A stretch of DNA of 64,000 bases from Colwellia sp. 39_35_sub15_T18 (GTDB lineage Bacteria; Pseudomonadota; Gammaproteobacteria; Enterobacterales; Alteromonadaceae). Below, in pieces: positions 18,143 through 28,569 of this stretch. The position numbers were made by a program, and so were the translations under genes. Below the pieces are notes generated by a model. The model was not told the origin of the DNA. It worked only from the letters and a program-made list of their open reading frames with translations, and did no database searches. How positions within the stretch are numbered: position 1 is the stretch's first letter; every line of letters begins with the position of its first letter. The DNA is taken from NCBI GenBank assembly GCA_002162675.1, contig MAAE01000025.1, forward strand, positions 1-64,000, written 5' to 3'.

Positions 18143-18430
18143 CTACTTCTTATTTAACTCATTAAATTTTGCTAGCTGCTCAGGTGTAGCTGGCTGTTGA
18201 TGATTTTCTTTCCATTCTTGGTAACTCATGCCGTAAACTTGCTGCTGCGCCGTGGCTAAGTCAACCTCAACACCCAACTTTTCAGCTTCGGCAACGGTCC
18301 ATTTGCTAAAGCAATTACGGCAAAAGCCAGCAAGATTCATTAATTCAATATTCTGCACATCTTTACGATTGTCTAAATGGGCGAGTATACGGCGAAAAAC
18401 CGCGGCTTGAATTTCTATTTCTTTATCCAT
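18143..18430 (-). CDS. DUF1244 family protein
   Basis: A 95-residue soluble protein with the signature of this family: VQNIELMNLAGFCRNCFSKW and VYGMSYQEWKENHQ. The two Cys in GFCRNC are conserved in DUF1244. I start at ATG 18430, which has AGAGAG seven bases upstream and gives the family length; an in-frame start at 18478 adds 16 unrelated residues. Function unknown. Lies downstream of the CsiV-like gene in the same direction. Confidence 0.85.
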   Translation of the reverse strand: MDKEIEIQAAVFRRILAHLDNRKDVQNIELMNLAGFCRNCFSKWTVAEAEKLGVEVDLATAQQQVYGMSYQEWKENHQQPATPEQLAKFNELNKK

Positions 18431-18493
18431 GGTGCTCTCTATTTTGTTGATTGTGTATTCGATACTCGTGCCTAGCAACTAGGCAGTTAGTTT

Positions 18494-19924
18494 TTATTTA
18501 ATCGCTTGGCTTACTGCTTCATCGGCAGGCTTAGACGGATCAAAGCGTCTTATTTGTACTATCATGCCAATGTAGGGATGATCAAAGTAATGAATTTCTC
18601 CGCTGATCACACGTCTATTTTGGCTGAAATTGATAAGTTTCACTTCTTCTTGCTCAGCATCAATCAATGGCTTGCTTTGCCCTGTTTTTCTCTGCCCAGT
18701 GTTGCTTTGTCTCATGCTACTAAGCAAATTGAAGTCAGCGGTAATATAGAGGTAATGATCTAAGTGTACTTTAAAAAAACCTTCTAAAAACCAAGGCTGT
18801 AATGGTTTAACCGGTGGCTTAGCCATATTTGGTGCTTGCTCACTAGCATTACTGATAACCTCATTGTTTGTTAGTAAATCGTCGAGGTTTTGCTGGCCTA
18901 ATTGCTTAATGGTTTCATCAATGAAGCCACTTTCTGTATCGTCACTATTGAGTACTTTGTTATCATTGAATGCATCAAGGTCGGCAAAAAGTCGTGTTAA
19001 GGCTTGCTGTTTTATTTGTGCATCATCAGTAGCTTTAAGCTGTTCAAACAGCAATTGCGTTTGCTGTTCGGTTTCAGTTAGTTCAATTTGGTAATCATTT
19101 AGGGCTTGTTGATAGTCGTTTTCAGCATGCTGCCCGGCAAACAATTTTAATGGTATGGCTTTTTTTCGGGTAACACCCACTTGTCGCCAGCCAAAATGTA
19201 ATAGCGGTTTAAATTCTTTACTCCAACGTAAACGTTTGCTGATATCGTTTAATAACAAGTCATTGTCTGCGATAAGGTATGGGCTGGATTTAATGTGCGC
19301 CCCCGAAGCATTAAGCTTTTTGGGTAAGGCAGTAACCGCAAAACCATCAAGTGAAAAATTGGTGAGCTGTTGTTCATCTAAAATTTTATCAAAGTCTGTT
19401 TGGCTGTAAACACAAAGTTTACTTGGAGAAAATAGTGGGCTGTTAAGTGATGCAGTTTGCCAAGTATATACTCGTTCAGTATTTTTTGAACTAGTCGCTT
19501 GCTCTACTATTATTGGTTGATATATAAAAGCATTCGCTTGTGCAAGAAAGTGCGTTTGTTCGGGTATCAGTAGAGCAAGTTTTTTTTGTGCTAAGGAAAA
19601 GCTACTTTGACCATCAGTATTGTTACACAGGGGAATAAATTGCTTAATGGCGGTTAAATCAGGTTGCAGATAAGCATTGAGTAAATCAACTGAACGCTTA
19701 TATTGAGGTAAGCTATTAGCACTCATGTCATCGAGAAATTGCTCTTTTAAGTTATTTTTATTACCTAGTTGTTTAAATAGAATCACTTCTATTTCAAACC
19801 AACGTTCAGGTTTTGCTTCTTGCGCCGCCAAAGTCGACATACTTGTACCACTGAGGGTTAACAAGCAAGTATTCACGATAAACTTAGCGAATAGAGAAGA
19901 AAAAAATTGTGCTTTAAATTTCAT
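18494..19924 (-). CDS. CsiV family protein (putative exported)
   Basis: A 476-residue protein with a long signal-like N-terminus (hydrophobic to about residue 33, cleavage near TLAAQ). WFEIEVILFKQ follows directly after the cleavage region, and the C-terminus carries VISGEIHYFDHPYIGMIVQIRRF. Both end motifs fit the CsiV family, which often sits next to mfd. The middle has a helical, Gln-rich segment (about 265-310) likely coiled-coil. It begins 44 bases after the mfd stop. Probable periplasmic protein; CsiV of Shewanella has been linked to peptidoglycan, but function here is inferred. Confidence 0.7.
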   Translation of the reverse strand: MKFKAQFFSSLFAKFIVNTCLLTLSGTSMSTLAAQEAKPERWFEIEVILFKQLGNKNNLKEQFLDDMSANSLPQYKRSVDLLNAYLQPDLTAIKQFIPLCNNTDGQSSFSLAQKKLALLIPEQTHFLAQANAFIYQPIIVEQATSSKNTERVYTWQTASLNSPLFSPSKLCVYSQTDFDKILDEQQLTNFSLDGFAVTALPKKLNASGAHIKSSPYLIADNDLLLNDISKRLRWSKEFKPLLHFGWRQVGVTRKKAIPLKLFAGQHAENDYQQALNDYQIELTETEQQTQLLFEQLKATDDAQIKQQALTRLFADLDAFNDNKVLNSDDTESGFIDETIKQLGQQNLDDLLTNNEVISNASEQAPNMAKPPVKPLQPWFLEGFFKVHLDHYLYITADFNLLSSMRQSNTGQRKTGQSKPLIDAEQEEVKLINFSQNRRVISGEIHYFDHPYIGMIVQIRRFDPSKPADEAVSQAIK

Positions 19925-19967
19925 TAAGTGTCCATTTACTGCTTATTTCTAGGATCAGCTTTTAGGG

Positions 19968-22900
19968 CTAATCTTTAGGGCTAACATTATTTTGCGTCAG
20001 TTCGTTTATCAAGGTAGTAATTAAGCTGAACCTTGCTTGCTCACCTTCATTTACGCGAGTAAATTTAAGTTTATTGGGTGGCACCATTTTATACATTGTT
20101 GGCTGTTTTTGCACCAAAGATATTATCAGCAGATGATCTACTTTGGTATCGTCGCTAAACTCAATTGAACCACCGGCATTGCTAGCTTCAACGCGGTTAA
20201 TACCAATTTTTTGTGCTTTTAAGCGTAATTTGGCAATCTGAATTAAGTTTTTGGTTGCTTGCGGTAATAAACCAAAACGATCGATAAGCTCAACTTGTAC
20301 CTCATCTAATTGATTTTTATTTTTACAACTGGCAATACGTTTATATAAGCTTAAGCGCAAACTGACATCGAAAATATAATCTTCGGGTATTAAAGCCGGA
20401 AGCCGTAATTCTATTTCAGTTTGTTTTGAGGTTACTTGGTTAAGTGACAGTTGCTTACCTTCTTTTAATGCTTCAACGGCGTGATCTAACATTTCCATAT
20501 ACAGGCTAAAACCTACTTGGCTCATCGAGCCTGATTGATCTTCACCTAACAGTTCACCGGCACCACGTATTTCTAAATCGTGTGTTGCTAGGGTAAAGCC
20601 TGCACCTAGGTCTTCTAATGAAGCGATGGCCTCAAGGCGTTTTTTAGCATCCTTGGTCATGCGCTTTTCATGAGGCGTTAGTAAATAAGCGTATGCTTGA
20701 TGATGTGAACGACCAACGCGGCCACGCAATTGATGCAGTTGTGCTAAACCTAAATGATCCGCTCTGTCCATAATTATTGTGTTTGCACTCGGTACATCAA
20801 TACCTGTTTCAATGATGGTAGTACACACAATGACATTAAAGCGTTGATGGTAAAAATCGCGCATAATACGTTCAAGATCACGTTCACGCATTTGTCCATG
20901 GGCCGTAACAACGCGAGCCTCAGGTACTAGTGCTTGAATATCTGCGGCAGTTTTTTCTATGGTGTCAACGTGGTTATGTAAAAAATACACCTGACCACCA
21001 CGTAGGGTTTCCCGTAAAATGGCTTCACGAATTAAGGCGTCGTCATGTTGTCGAACAAAGGTTTTTACCGCCAGTCTTTTAGCTGGTGGTGTGGCAATAA
21101 TTGATAAATCGCGCATGCCGCCCATAGCCATATTTAAGGTTCGAGGAATGGGGGTTGCTGTTAAGGTGAGAATATCGACATTGCTACGTAATTGTTTGAT
21201 TTTCTCTTTTTGTTTAACGCCAAACCTGTGCTCCTCATCAACAACAAGTAAACCTAAGTCTTTATACTTTATGCTGTTTTGTAAAAGCTTATGGGTACCA
21301 ATTAAAATATCCACTTGGCCTGACTCTACTTTGGCTATTACTTCATTTTGTTGTTTAGCGGTTTTGAAGCGTGATAACACTTCAATGCTTACCGGCCAGT
21401 TGGCAAAGCGATCTCGAAAATTTTCATAATGTTGTTGGGCAAGCAATGTTGTTGGCACTAAAATAGCCACTTGTTTACCATCATTTACCGCAACAAACGC
21501 GGCACGCATGGCAACTTCAGTTTTACCAAAACCAACATCACCACAAACCAGCCTGTCCATAGCTTTGCTAGAAAGCATGTCACTAACAACGGCATTAATG
21601 GCTTGATGTTGATCAAAGGTTTCTTCAAAGCCAAAGCTGTCACTAAAAGCGAGATAATCTTCTTTATCACGTTTAAAACTGTAACCTGTGTTGCTGGCGC
21701 GTTTAGCGTAAATATCTAATAACTCTGCGGCAACATCACGTACTTTTTCCGCGGCTTTTTGTTTGGCTTTACTCCAAGTGTCGCTGCCTAGTTTATGTAA
21801 TGGTGCATGTTCGCTGTCGGTGCCAGAATAGCGACTGATTAAATGTAGTGAGGCAACAGGAACATATAGCTTGGCATCGTTAGCGTAACTAAGCATTAAA
21901 AATTCAGTAGTAATGCCACCCGTTTCTAAGGTTTGTAAGCCTAAGTAACGACCAATGCCATGTTCTATATGAACAACGGCTTGACCTATTGACAGTTCAG
22001 CCAAATTTTTGAAAATAGCATCAGTTTCGATATCTTGAGATTTATTTCGTCTTCTTGATTGTCGAACATGGGAGCCAAGTAGCTCAGCTTCGGTGATCAG
22101 GGCGATGGCATTTTTTTTAGCCGTGCCCTTTGCTTGGAAAGAAAAACCTTGATTTAGGGCGTTAACACAAATACCCAATAAGGTATCAGCGTTGATAAAG
22201 TCATCAAGTGAATCAAAAAGCACAGGTTTTATATTATCACGAGCTAAAAGCTCTAAGACACTTTCTCTCCGGCCTTGGCTTTCGGCAATAAAGATAATTT
22301 TATTGGGACTTTCTTTATCTTGAATAAATTGGTTTATTAATTCAAAAGGCTGCTTTAATTTATGATTTACCGTTAAATCTGGCAGAGGTTTAACGTCAAA
22401 ATAGATAGCACTGCTTTTCGATTTTTCTGGCTGCGCTAACTGTTCTAACTGCTCTGTACTTAGCGCCGCCTCTTGCACATTGGCTTGCGTACTTGTTTGT
22501 ATGTTTGCAGGAGCAATAGTAATACGGGCAAAAGGCTTGAGTGCAGTATATAAAGTTTCTTTTGTTAAAAATAACTGCTCAGGCGATAGTAGAGGTCTAG
22601 TGGGATCATAGCGTCTGTTTTCATATCTATAATCTATGTCTTGCCAGTATTGCTGCAGTGATTTGTCAAGATCTCCATAAATGGCTACTAAGGTATTAGG
22701 GGCTAAATAATCGCATAAGGTGCTGGTGTTACCGTGTTTCTCATCTGTGCTGTCAGCATTGCTACTATTAAAAAATAGCGGTAGATAATATTCAATACCT
22801 GCGGGTAAAATACCGTTACTGACTTGATGATAAATAGACTCTTTATCAATTGAACTTTTAAATAACTGACGATATTGGCTGCGAAATAAACTGATCGCTT

Positions 22901-23594
22901 CTTTATCGGTCGGAAACTCGTGAGCGGGTAATAAGTTGATATTGTCTATTTTATCGCCAGAACGTTGGTTTTCGGGATCAAATAAACGAATTTCATCAAT
23001 TTCATCATCAAAAAAATCAAGACGAAATGGTATTTTGCTGCCCATAGGGAATAAATCTACAATAGCACCACGAGCAGAAAACTCACCATGCTCCATCACT
23101 TGTTCAACACAGCGATAGCCATTGCCTTCTAACTCTTGACGTAATTGATGTAAATCTTTTCTATCGCCTTTTTTAATAATTAAACTATTGGCTTCTAAAT
23201 ATTGTTTCGGTGCTAGCCTTTGTACCAATGTTGTTACGGGCACTATCACTATGCCTTTTTGCATTCTCGATAATTGATACAAAGTCGCTAAGCGCTGAGA
23301 AATAATATCTTGATGAGGTGAAAATGTATCATAAGGCAGTGTTTCCCAATCTGGAAACAAACAAATAGTTAAGGGCTGTTGCTCTAGCGATAAGCTCTGT
23401 AGCTCTTGTTCTAAACGTAACGCTGACGGCGTATCGTGAGTGATTATTAACAAAGGCGCTTCGGCGCTTAAAGCCCCTTGATATAGAGCAATGCTTGAGC
23501 TGCTGCCATATAAATTATGCCAAGATTTCTTATCTGTGGTTTTTGCTTTGTTCTTGGCCAGAGGGGGCGTTAGTAAACAGCTTATTTTGCTCAT
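19968..23594 (-). CDS. mfd: Transcription-repair coupling factor Mfd
   Basis: A 1208-residue translocase that removes RNA polymerase stalled at DNA lesions and recruits UvrA. It has a UvrB-like N-terminal part (PLLIITHDTPSALRLEQEL, FPDWETLPYD, RGAIVDLFP), an RNA polymerase-interacting CarD-like domain (SIGQAVVHIEHGIGRYLGL), and a RecG-like helicase core with Walker A CGDVGFGKTEVA, Walker B VVDEEHRFG, LTATPIPRTL and the TRG region ATHDLEIRGAGELLGEDQSG. A C-terminal UvrA-binding D7 domain follows. Length is slightly above E. coli (1148). Monocistronic promoter region shared with the divergent comEA-like gene. Confidence 0.97.
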   Translation of the reverse strand: MSKISCLLTPPLAKNKAKTTDKKSWHNLYGSSSSIALYQGALSAEAPLLIITHDTPSALRLEQELQSLSLEQQPLTICLFPDWETLPYDTFSPHQDIISQRLATLYQLSRMQKGIVIVPVTTLVQRLAPKQYLEANSLIIKKGDRKDLHQLRQELEGNGYRCVEQVMEHGEFSARGAIVDLFPMGSKIPFRLDFFDDEIDEIRLFDPENQRSGDKIDNINLLPAHEFPTDKEAISLFRSQYRQLFKSSIDKESIYHQVSNGILPAGIEYYLPLFFNSSNADSTDEKHGNTSTLCDYLAPNTLVAIYGDLDKSLQQYWQDIDYRYENRRYDPTRPLLSPEQLFLTKETLYTALKPFARITIAPANIQTSTQANVQEAALSTEQLEQLAQPEKSKSSAIYFDVKPLPDLTVNHKLKQPFELINQFIQDKESPNKIIFIAESQGRRESVLELLARDNIKPVLFDSLDDFINADTLLGICVNALNQGFSFQAKGTAKKNAIALITEAELLGSHVRQSRRRNKSQDIETDAIFKNLAELSIGQAVVHIEHGIGRYLGLQTLETGGITTEFLMLSYANDAKLYVPVASLHLISRYSGTDSEHAPLHKLGSDTWSKAKQKAAEKVRDVAAELLDIYAKRASNTGYSFKRDKEDYLAFSDSFGFEETFDQHQAINAVVSDMLSSKAMDRLVCGDVGFGKTEVAMRAAFVAVNDGKQVAILVPTTLLAQQHYENFRDRFANWPVSIEVLSRFKTAKQQNEVIAKVESGQVDILIGTHKLLQNSIKYKDLGLLVVDEEHRFGVKQKEKIKQLRSNVDILTLTATPIPRTLNMAMGGMRDLSIIATPPAKRLAVKTFVRQHDDALIREAILRETLRGGQVYFLHNHVDTIEKTAADIQALVPEARVVTAHGQMRERDLERIMRDFYHQRFNVIVCTTIIETGIDVPSANTIIMDRADHLGLAQLHQLRGRVGRSHHQAYAYLLTPHEKRMTKDAKKRLEAIASLEDLGAGFTLATHDLEIRGAGELLGEDQSGSMSQVGFSLYMEMLDHAVEALKEGKQLSLNQVTSKQTEIELRLPALIPEDYIFDVSLRLSLYKRIASCKNKNQLDEVQVELIDRFGLLPQATKNLIQIAKLRLKAQKIGINRVEASNAGGSIEFSDDTKVDHLLIISLVQKQPTMYKMVPPNKLKFTRVNEGEQARFSLITTLINELTQNNVSPKD

Positions 23595-23777
23595 AAAGTG
23601 AAATAATTTATCGAATTGAATCTATAGCTACATATTCTATGTGATTTGAAATGCATTTGACAAAAAATTATTTTACTTCTACACCTAATAATGATTGTTA
23701 AATTTATTTTTTATCTTTTTATGTATGAATTTAGCAGCTCAACTCACCATTAATGGATAAACTTACAAGGACTTATT

Positions 23778-24086
23778 ATGAAATTCATATCACTCAAAGC
23801 ATTATCTCGTCTGTTACTTGCCAGTTGTTTGGTTTTCACCTCTCACTTTGCACTCGCTGAAGCTAAAATACCTTATGAAGAAAGCGCGAAACAGCAAGTG
23901 ATTAATTTAAATAATTCAACACTAGACCAGCTAGTGACCTTAAAAGGAATTGGTCAAAAAAAAGCTGAGGCGATTTTAGCCTACCGCGAGCAAGTTGGCG
24001 CTTTTAAATCTGTAGATGATTTAATAAAGGTTAAAGGCATTGGAGAAAAAGTATTAATGGCTAATAAATCTCGATTGAGGATTTGA
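23778..24086 (+). CDS. ComEA-like helix-hairpin-helix protein, exported
   Basis: A 102-residue protein with a signal peptide (residues 1-28, ending FALAEA) followed by two helix-hairpin-helix motifs: LDQLVTLKGIGQKKAEAIL and VDDLIKVKGIGEKVL. This is the small periplasmic DNA-binding ComEA type found in gammaproteobacteria, often linked to DNA uptake. Start ATG has ACAAGGA upstream. A terminator follows. Confidence 0.88.
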   Translation: MKFISLKALSRLLLASCLVFTSHFALAEAKIPYEESAKQQVINLNNSTLDQLVTLKGIGQKKAEAILAYREQVGAFKSVDDLIKVKGIGEKVLMANKSRLRI

Positions 24087-24134
24087 TTTTAACAACATTA
24101 CTTTTAGTATAATCGGTAAAATCCAGCTATTCAG

Positions 24135-24157
24135 GCCAGCATATTGCTGGCTTTTTC
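24135..24157 (+). terminator. Intrinsic terminator after comEA-like gene
   Basis: GCCAGCA/TGCTGGC with a 3-base loop, then TTTTT, 49 bases past the stop codon. Compact GC-rich stem and U run are typical. Confidence 0.9.
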
Positions 24158-24207
24158 TATTTATTGGTTAAATAAGTTTAACTACAAATATTTATATTCC
24201 TTTTTGT

Positions 24208-24213
24208 TATAAT
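24208..24213 (+). promoter_or_regulatory. Consensus -10 element upstream of cysD
   Basis: TATAAT lies 73 bases before the chosen cysD start. No good -35 is seen at the right distance, which would fit an activator-dependent promoter such as those under CysB control, although I see no definable CysB site. Confidence 0.35.
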
Positions 24214-24285
24214 AAAGCTGTTTGTTATGTGGAAATGCTTTGCTCATTATGGCATTCTAGCATTAACAATTTTTTCCTTATTTGT

Positions 24286-25191
24286 ATGCAGATGAACTTA
24301 ACCCATTTAAAAAAATTAGAAGCGGAATCTATTCATATTTTTCGTGAAGTTGCCGCTGAATTTGACAACCCAGTAATGCTTTACTCGGTAGGTAAAGATT
24401 CAGCTGTGCTATTACACCTTGCCCGTAAAGCTTTTGCACCCGGTAAGATTCCTTTTCCGTTATTACATGTTGATACTAATTGGAAATTTAAAGAAATGAT
24501 CGCTTTTCGCGATCAAATGGCCAAAGATTATGGTTTTGAACTGCTAGTTCATCAAAACCCTGAAGGCATTAAAATGGGCATGGGGCCTTTTACTCATGGT
24601 AGTGCCACGCATACTGATGTCATGAAAACTCAAGGTTTAAAGCAAGCGTTAAATAAATACGGTTTTGATGCTGCCTTTGGTGGCGCGCGTCGTGATGAAG
24701 AAAAATCGCGAGCTAAAGAACGTGTTTACTCTTTCCGCGATGAAAATCATCGTTGGGATCCTAAAAGTCAGCGTCCAGAATTATGGAATATTTACAATGG
24801 TAAAGTGCATAAAGGCGAAAGCATCCGTGTTTTCCCGTTATCTAACTGGACTGAACTTGATATTTGGCAATACATTTATTTAGAAAGTATTCCAATTGTG
24901 CCACTTTATTTGGCTGAAAAACGACCCGTCGTTGAGCGTGATGGTACCTTGATCATGGTTGATGATGATCGTATGCCTATTGCTGACGATGAAGAAATTC
25001 AAATGAAGAGTGTTCGCTTTAGAACCTTAGGTTGTTACCCATTAACAGGCGCGGTTGAGTCAACAGCAAATACCTTACCTGAAATTATTCAAGAAATGTT
25101 ATTAACCAAAACCTCTGAGCGCCAAGGTCGTGTCATAGATCACGATAGTGCTGGCTCGATGGAGAAGAAAAAAATGGAAGGTTACTTCTAG
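24286..25191 (+). CDS. cysD: Sulfate adenylyltransferase subunit 2
   Basis: ATP sulfurylase catalytic subunit: makes APS from sulfate and ATP, with CysN supplying GTP hydrolysis. The N-type ATP pyrophosphatase P-loop reads [17 protein letters not shown], and [30 protein letters not shown] and the C-terminal [21 protein letters not shown] are all present. The chosen ATG (24286) gives 301 residues, close to E. coli (302); in-frame upstream starts would add a non-conserved stretch. First gene of cysD-cysN-SLC13-cysC. Confidence 0.95.
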   Translation: MQMNLTHLKKLEAESIHIFREVAAEFDNPVMLYSVGKDSAVLLHLARKAFAPGKIPFPLLHVDTNWKFKEMIAFRDQMAKDYGFELLVHQNPEGIKMGMGPFTHGSATHTDVMKTQGLKQALNKYGFDAAFGGARRDEEKSRAKERVYSFRDENHRWDPKSQRPELWNIYNGKVHKGESIRVFPLSNWTELDIWQYIYLESIPIVPLYLAEKRPVVERDGTLIMVDDDRMPIADDEEIQMKSVRFRTLGCYPLTGAVESTANTLPEIIQEMLLTKTSERQGRVIDHDSAGSMEKKKMEGYF

Positions 25192-25265
25192 GCTAATACT
25201 TCTAAGCCCAGGCTTCTAAGCTATAGCTGCTAAAGAATAGCCTTTAAAGCATAGCTTTAGCCAAT
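25192..25265. repeat. Imperfect inverted repeat between cysD and cysN
   Basis: The gap is built from short repeated words (CTTCTAAG, GCTATAGC, AAGCATAGC) and can fold: GGCTAA at the left end pairs with TTAGCC at the right end, and AAGCTAT pairs with ATAGCTT inside. No U run follows, so it is not an obvious terminator. It might tune the cysD to cysN ratio. Confidence 0.3.
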
Positions 25266-25304
25266 AACATTTTTATTTGATTAAAATTTCCGAAGGAAAA
25301 ACTT

Positions 25305-26708
25305 ATGAGTCACCAATCAGACTTAATCGAAGACGATATTCAAGCTTATTTAAAGCAACATGAAAACAAAGAATTAGTAAGGTTTTTAACCTGTGGTAGT
25401 GTTGATGATGGTAAAAGTACCTTAATAGGTCGTTTATTACATGATTCAAAAATGATCTTTGAAGATCAATTAGCCGCTATTGAAAAAGATTCTAAAAAAT
25501 CAGGCACCACTGGTGAAGCGATAGATCTGGCTTTATTAGTTGATGGTTTGCAATCAGAACGTGAGCAGGGCATTACTATTGATGTTGCTTATCGTTACTT
25601 TTCTACCGACAAACGTAAATTTATTATTGCTGATACTCCAGGCCATGAACAATATACCCGTAATATGGCAACTGGCGCGTCAACGTGTGACATTGCTATT
25701 ATTTTGATTGATGCTCGTTACGGCGTGCAAACTCAAACACGTCGCCACTCGTTTATTTGTTCATTATTGGGCATTAAGCACATTGTTGTTGCGGTTAATA
25801 AGATGGACTTGGTTGATTATTCACAAGACCGTTATCAGGCGATAAAGAAAGATTACCGAGAGTTCACTGAAAGTTTAGATTTTTCTGATGTACGTTTTGT
25901 ACCTATGTCAGCATTAAATGGCGACAATGTTGTTGAAGAAAGTGACAACATGCCTTGGTATCCGGGCGCAACTTTAATGAAGTTGCTCAATACCATGGAC
26001 GTTAAAGAAACAAATGAATTTACCCAACTGCGCTTTCAAGTACAATATGTTAACCGCCCTAATTTAGACTTCCGCGGCTTTGCCGGTACTATCGCTTCGG
26101 GTCACGTATTAGTGGGCGATACTATTGTTGCTCTGCCGTCGGGTAAAGAAAGTGTTGTTAAAGAAATTGTCACCTTTGATGGTAATTTAGAACGCGCTGA
26201 CAAAGGCATGGCGGTAACGCTAACCTTAGAAGATGAAATTGATATTAGCCGTGGCGAAACCATTGTCAAAAAAGGCAGTTTACCTATTTCGGCTAAAGAG
26301 CTTAATGCAACAGTCGTTTGGATGCATGAGAATGAGTTAGAGCCCGGTCGTGAATACTTCATCAAACACGGCAGTAAAATGACCACTGGTCATGCGAATA
26401 AAATTGTCAGTAGGTATGATGTTAATACCATGGAAAAGTTACCAGCATCACAATTAGCCGTGAATGATATTGGCACCGTTGATTTTGTTGTCAGTGAAAC
26501 CTTGCATTTTGATGATTATCAAGTAAACCGAGGTACAGGCGCATTTATCATCATTGACAGATTGACTAATGTTACTGTTGGTGCGGGTATGATTAATCAT
26601 GCCATTGACTCACAAAACCATGAATATTCAGCGTTTGAGTTAGAGTTTAATGCTCTGGTACGTAAGCAGTTCCCACATTGGGGTGCTAGAGATATCAGCA
26701 AGGCATAA
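25305..26708 (+). CDS. cysN: Sulfate adenylyltransferase subunit 1 (GTPase)
   Basis: GTPase partner of CysD, an EF-Tu-like protein. G1 is [17 protein letters not shown] (about residues 31-47). The switch I segment ends [14 protein letters not shown]3 is [11 protein letters not shown], and G4 is [11 protein letters not shown]-Tu-like beta domains follow. The 467 residues match stand-alone CysN with no CysC fusion; APS kinase is encoded separately downstream. Start ATG has GAAGGAAAAAC upstream. Confidence 0.95.
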   Translation: MSHQSDLIEDDIQAYLKQHENKELVRFLTCGSVDDGKSTLIGRLLHDSKMIFEDQLAAIEKDSKKSGTTGEAIDLALLVDGLQSEREQGITIDVAYRYFSTDKRKFIIADTPGHEQYTRNMATGASTCDIAIILIDARYGVQTQTRRHSFICSLLGIKHIVVAVNKMDLVDYSQDRYQAIKKDYREFTESLDFSDVRFVPMSALNGDNVVEESDNMPWYPGATLMKLLNTMDVKETNEFTQLRFQVQYVNRPNLDFRGFAGTIASGHVLVGDTIVALPSGKESVVKEIVTFDGNLERADKGMAVTLTLEDEIDISRGETIVKKGSLPISAKELNATVVWMHENELEPGREYFIKHGSKMTTGHANKIVSRYDVNTMEKLPASQLAVNDIGTVDFVVSETLHFDDYQVNRGTGAFIIIDRLTNVTVGAGMINHAIDSQNHEYSAFELEFNALVRKQFPHWGARDISKA

Positions 26709-26784
26709 ATAAGTATAAAAGGGACTTTATTGCTAATGTAGGCGTGAAGTCCTCTCGTCTATAAAACCTATTTGAAGGATGATA

Positions 26785-28512
26785 ATGACAATAGCTCAGT
26801 ACACGATGATAGCCGTCTTTATTATCACTTTTCTTGGTTTAGTCAAATATAGCCAAGTGCCGGAACGTGTGTTTGCTATTACGGTACTTGTCTGTTTAGT
26901 CCTATCTTTCGTCAGTGTTGACGATATTCTCACTAACGCCGCCAATCCTGGCTTAGTGACCTTAGTATTACTGGTGTTGTGCTCATTTTCATTTGAGCGC
27001 ACCAGCATTTTACGACGTCTTAGTGCTAGCGTTTTTAATGGCTCTAAAGTTAATTCTATGCTGCGGCTTTTTATTGGTACGGCGTTCGCCTCAGCGCTAA
27101 TGAGTAATACTGCCGTGGTGGCAACCCTCATTAATAGCGTAAAAAACAACCAGCTGATTAATGCAGGTAAGTTACTACTGCCGCTTTCCTATGCGGCTAT
27201 TTTAGGTGGCACACTTACCTTAGTGGGTACCTCAACTAATCTCATTGTAAATAGCTTATTGATAAAACAAGGTGTTTCAGGCTTTAGCTTTTTTGACTTT
27301 ACCGCGATTGGTTTTGTTGCTTTAGTCTCGTGTTTACTCATTGTAGTTATACGCGCTAAAAGCTTGCCTAATATGGAACAAGGTCAGATCAAAATGCAAG
27401 ACTACTTGCTGGAAGCTGAAGTATCACTTTCATCAAAGTTGATAGCTAAGAGCGTTGAAGAAAATGGCTTGAGAAATTTAGATGCCTTATTTTTAGTAGA
27501 AATAGTGCGTCAAGGTCGATTAATATCGCCAGTGACCCCTGAAGAAACCTTACAGGCGCGCGATAAACTCATTTTTAGTGGCGATATTTCTAAAATACTA
27601 ACCTTGCAGCAATTTGATGGCTTAACCTTGTTTGCACAGCAAGATGATTTATTAAAAAATAATCTCACCGAGGTTTTAATCAAGCCTGATTCGGCCATTA
27701 CCGGTAAAACCTTAAAAAAAGCGGGTTTTCGAGCTCGTTTTGATGCCGCTGTGGTGGCGGTTCGCCGTGAAGGTTGTGCATTATCAGGTAAACTTGGCGA
27801 TATTGTTTTACAGTCAGGCGATTTTCTCGTGCTAGCTGTTGGGCAAGACTTTGCCAGTAGAACCAATTTATCGAAAAACTTTTTTATTCTCTCAGGACAT
27901 CAAGCGGTCAATATGCTCAGTGGTTGGCGAGATCACGGCACCGTTTGGGGTTTTATTGCCGCTATTTTTATCTCTGTGGTTACGCCTGTATCCTTACTGA
28001 GCTGTTTATTTATTTACATCGCCGCGCTTATTTTTAGTGGCGCTTTAACGGTAAATGAAATAAAGCGCCGTTTTCCGTTAGAAATATGGATGATGGTACT
28101 TGGTGCGTTAACATTGGCCAGTGCCATTGAAAATACGGGTTTGGCGGTGACAATTTCACAATACATAGAAGCGTTATTAGATGGCCATAGCGCCTATTTA
28201 GCTTTAATCGGTATTTTTATCATCACCTTATTGATGACAGAACTGATCACCAATAGTGCTGCAGCAGCGTTAACGTTTCCTATTGCTTATAATATTGCCT
28301 TAGGGCTGGGAGTTGACCCTATTCCCTTTGTGATGGCTGTAGCTTTTGCTGCTAGTGGTAGTTTTATTAGCCCTTATGGCTATCAAACTAATATCATGGT
28401 ATATAACGCTGGTAATTATCAACTAACTGATTTCATTAAGTTTGGTTTGCCGGTGTCGATTGTTTACAGCGTAACCGTGTTATTAATGATCCCGCTAGTT
28501 TTTCCTTTTTAG
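26785..28512 (+). CDS. SLC13 family permease with RCK_C domains (probable sulfate transporter)
   Basis: A 575-residue membrane protein. An N-terminal block of about five helices and a C-terminal block of about six flank a cytosolic part with two RCK_C/TrkA-C-like domains (about residues 205-285 and 290-370). SNTAVVATLINSV and VGTSTNLIVN in the first half, and TNSAAAALTFPIA and SGSFISPYGYQTNIMVYNAG in the second, are the duplicated SLC13 signatures. Its place between cysN and cysC suggests sulfate uptake. I use ATG 26785, with GAAGG at proper spacing; ATG 26779 is too close to it. Confidence 0.85.
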   Translation: MTIAQYTMIAVFIITFLGLVKYSQVPERVFAITVLVCLVLSFVSVDDILTNAANPGLVTLVLLVLCSFSFERTSILRRLSASVFNGSKVNSMLRLFIGTAFASALMSNTAVVATLINSVKNNQLINAGKLLLPLSYAAILGGTLTLVGTSTNLIVNSLLIKQGVSGFSFFDFTAIGFVALVSCLLIVVIRAKSLPNMEQGQIKMQDYLLEAEVSLSSKLIAKSVEENGLRNLDALFLVEIVRQGRLISPVTPEETLQARDKLIFSGDISKILTLQQFDGLTLFAQQDDLLKNNLTEVLIKPDSAITGKTLKKAGFRARFDAAVVAVRREGCALSGKLGDIVLQSGDFLVLAVGQDFASRTNLSKNFFILSGHQAVNMLSGWRDHGTVWGFIAAIFISVVTPVSLLSCLFIYIAALIFSGALTVNEIKRRFPLEIWMMVLGALTLASAIENTGLAVTISQYIEALLDGHSAYLALIGIFIITLLMTELITNSAAAALTFPIAYNIALGLGVDPIPFVMAVAFAASGSFISPYGYQTNIMVYNAGNYQLTDFIKFGLPVSIVYSVTVLLMIPLVFPF

Positions 28513-28569
28513 CAGCACTGTTTAAAAAGACCTTTTTTACCAACATTATCTAAGTAGAGTTTACTTTTT

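Noticed and set aside
21019-21429. 136-codon frame antisense to mfd
   Set aside because: It lies entirely within the conserved helicase part of mfd; long antisense frames are expected there from codon bias.
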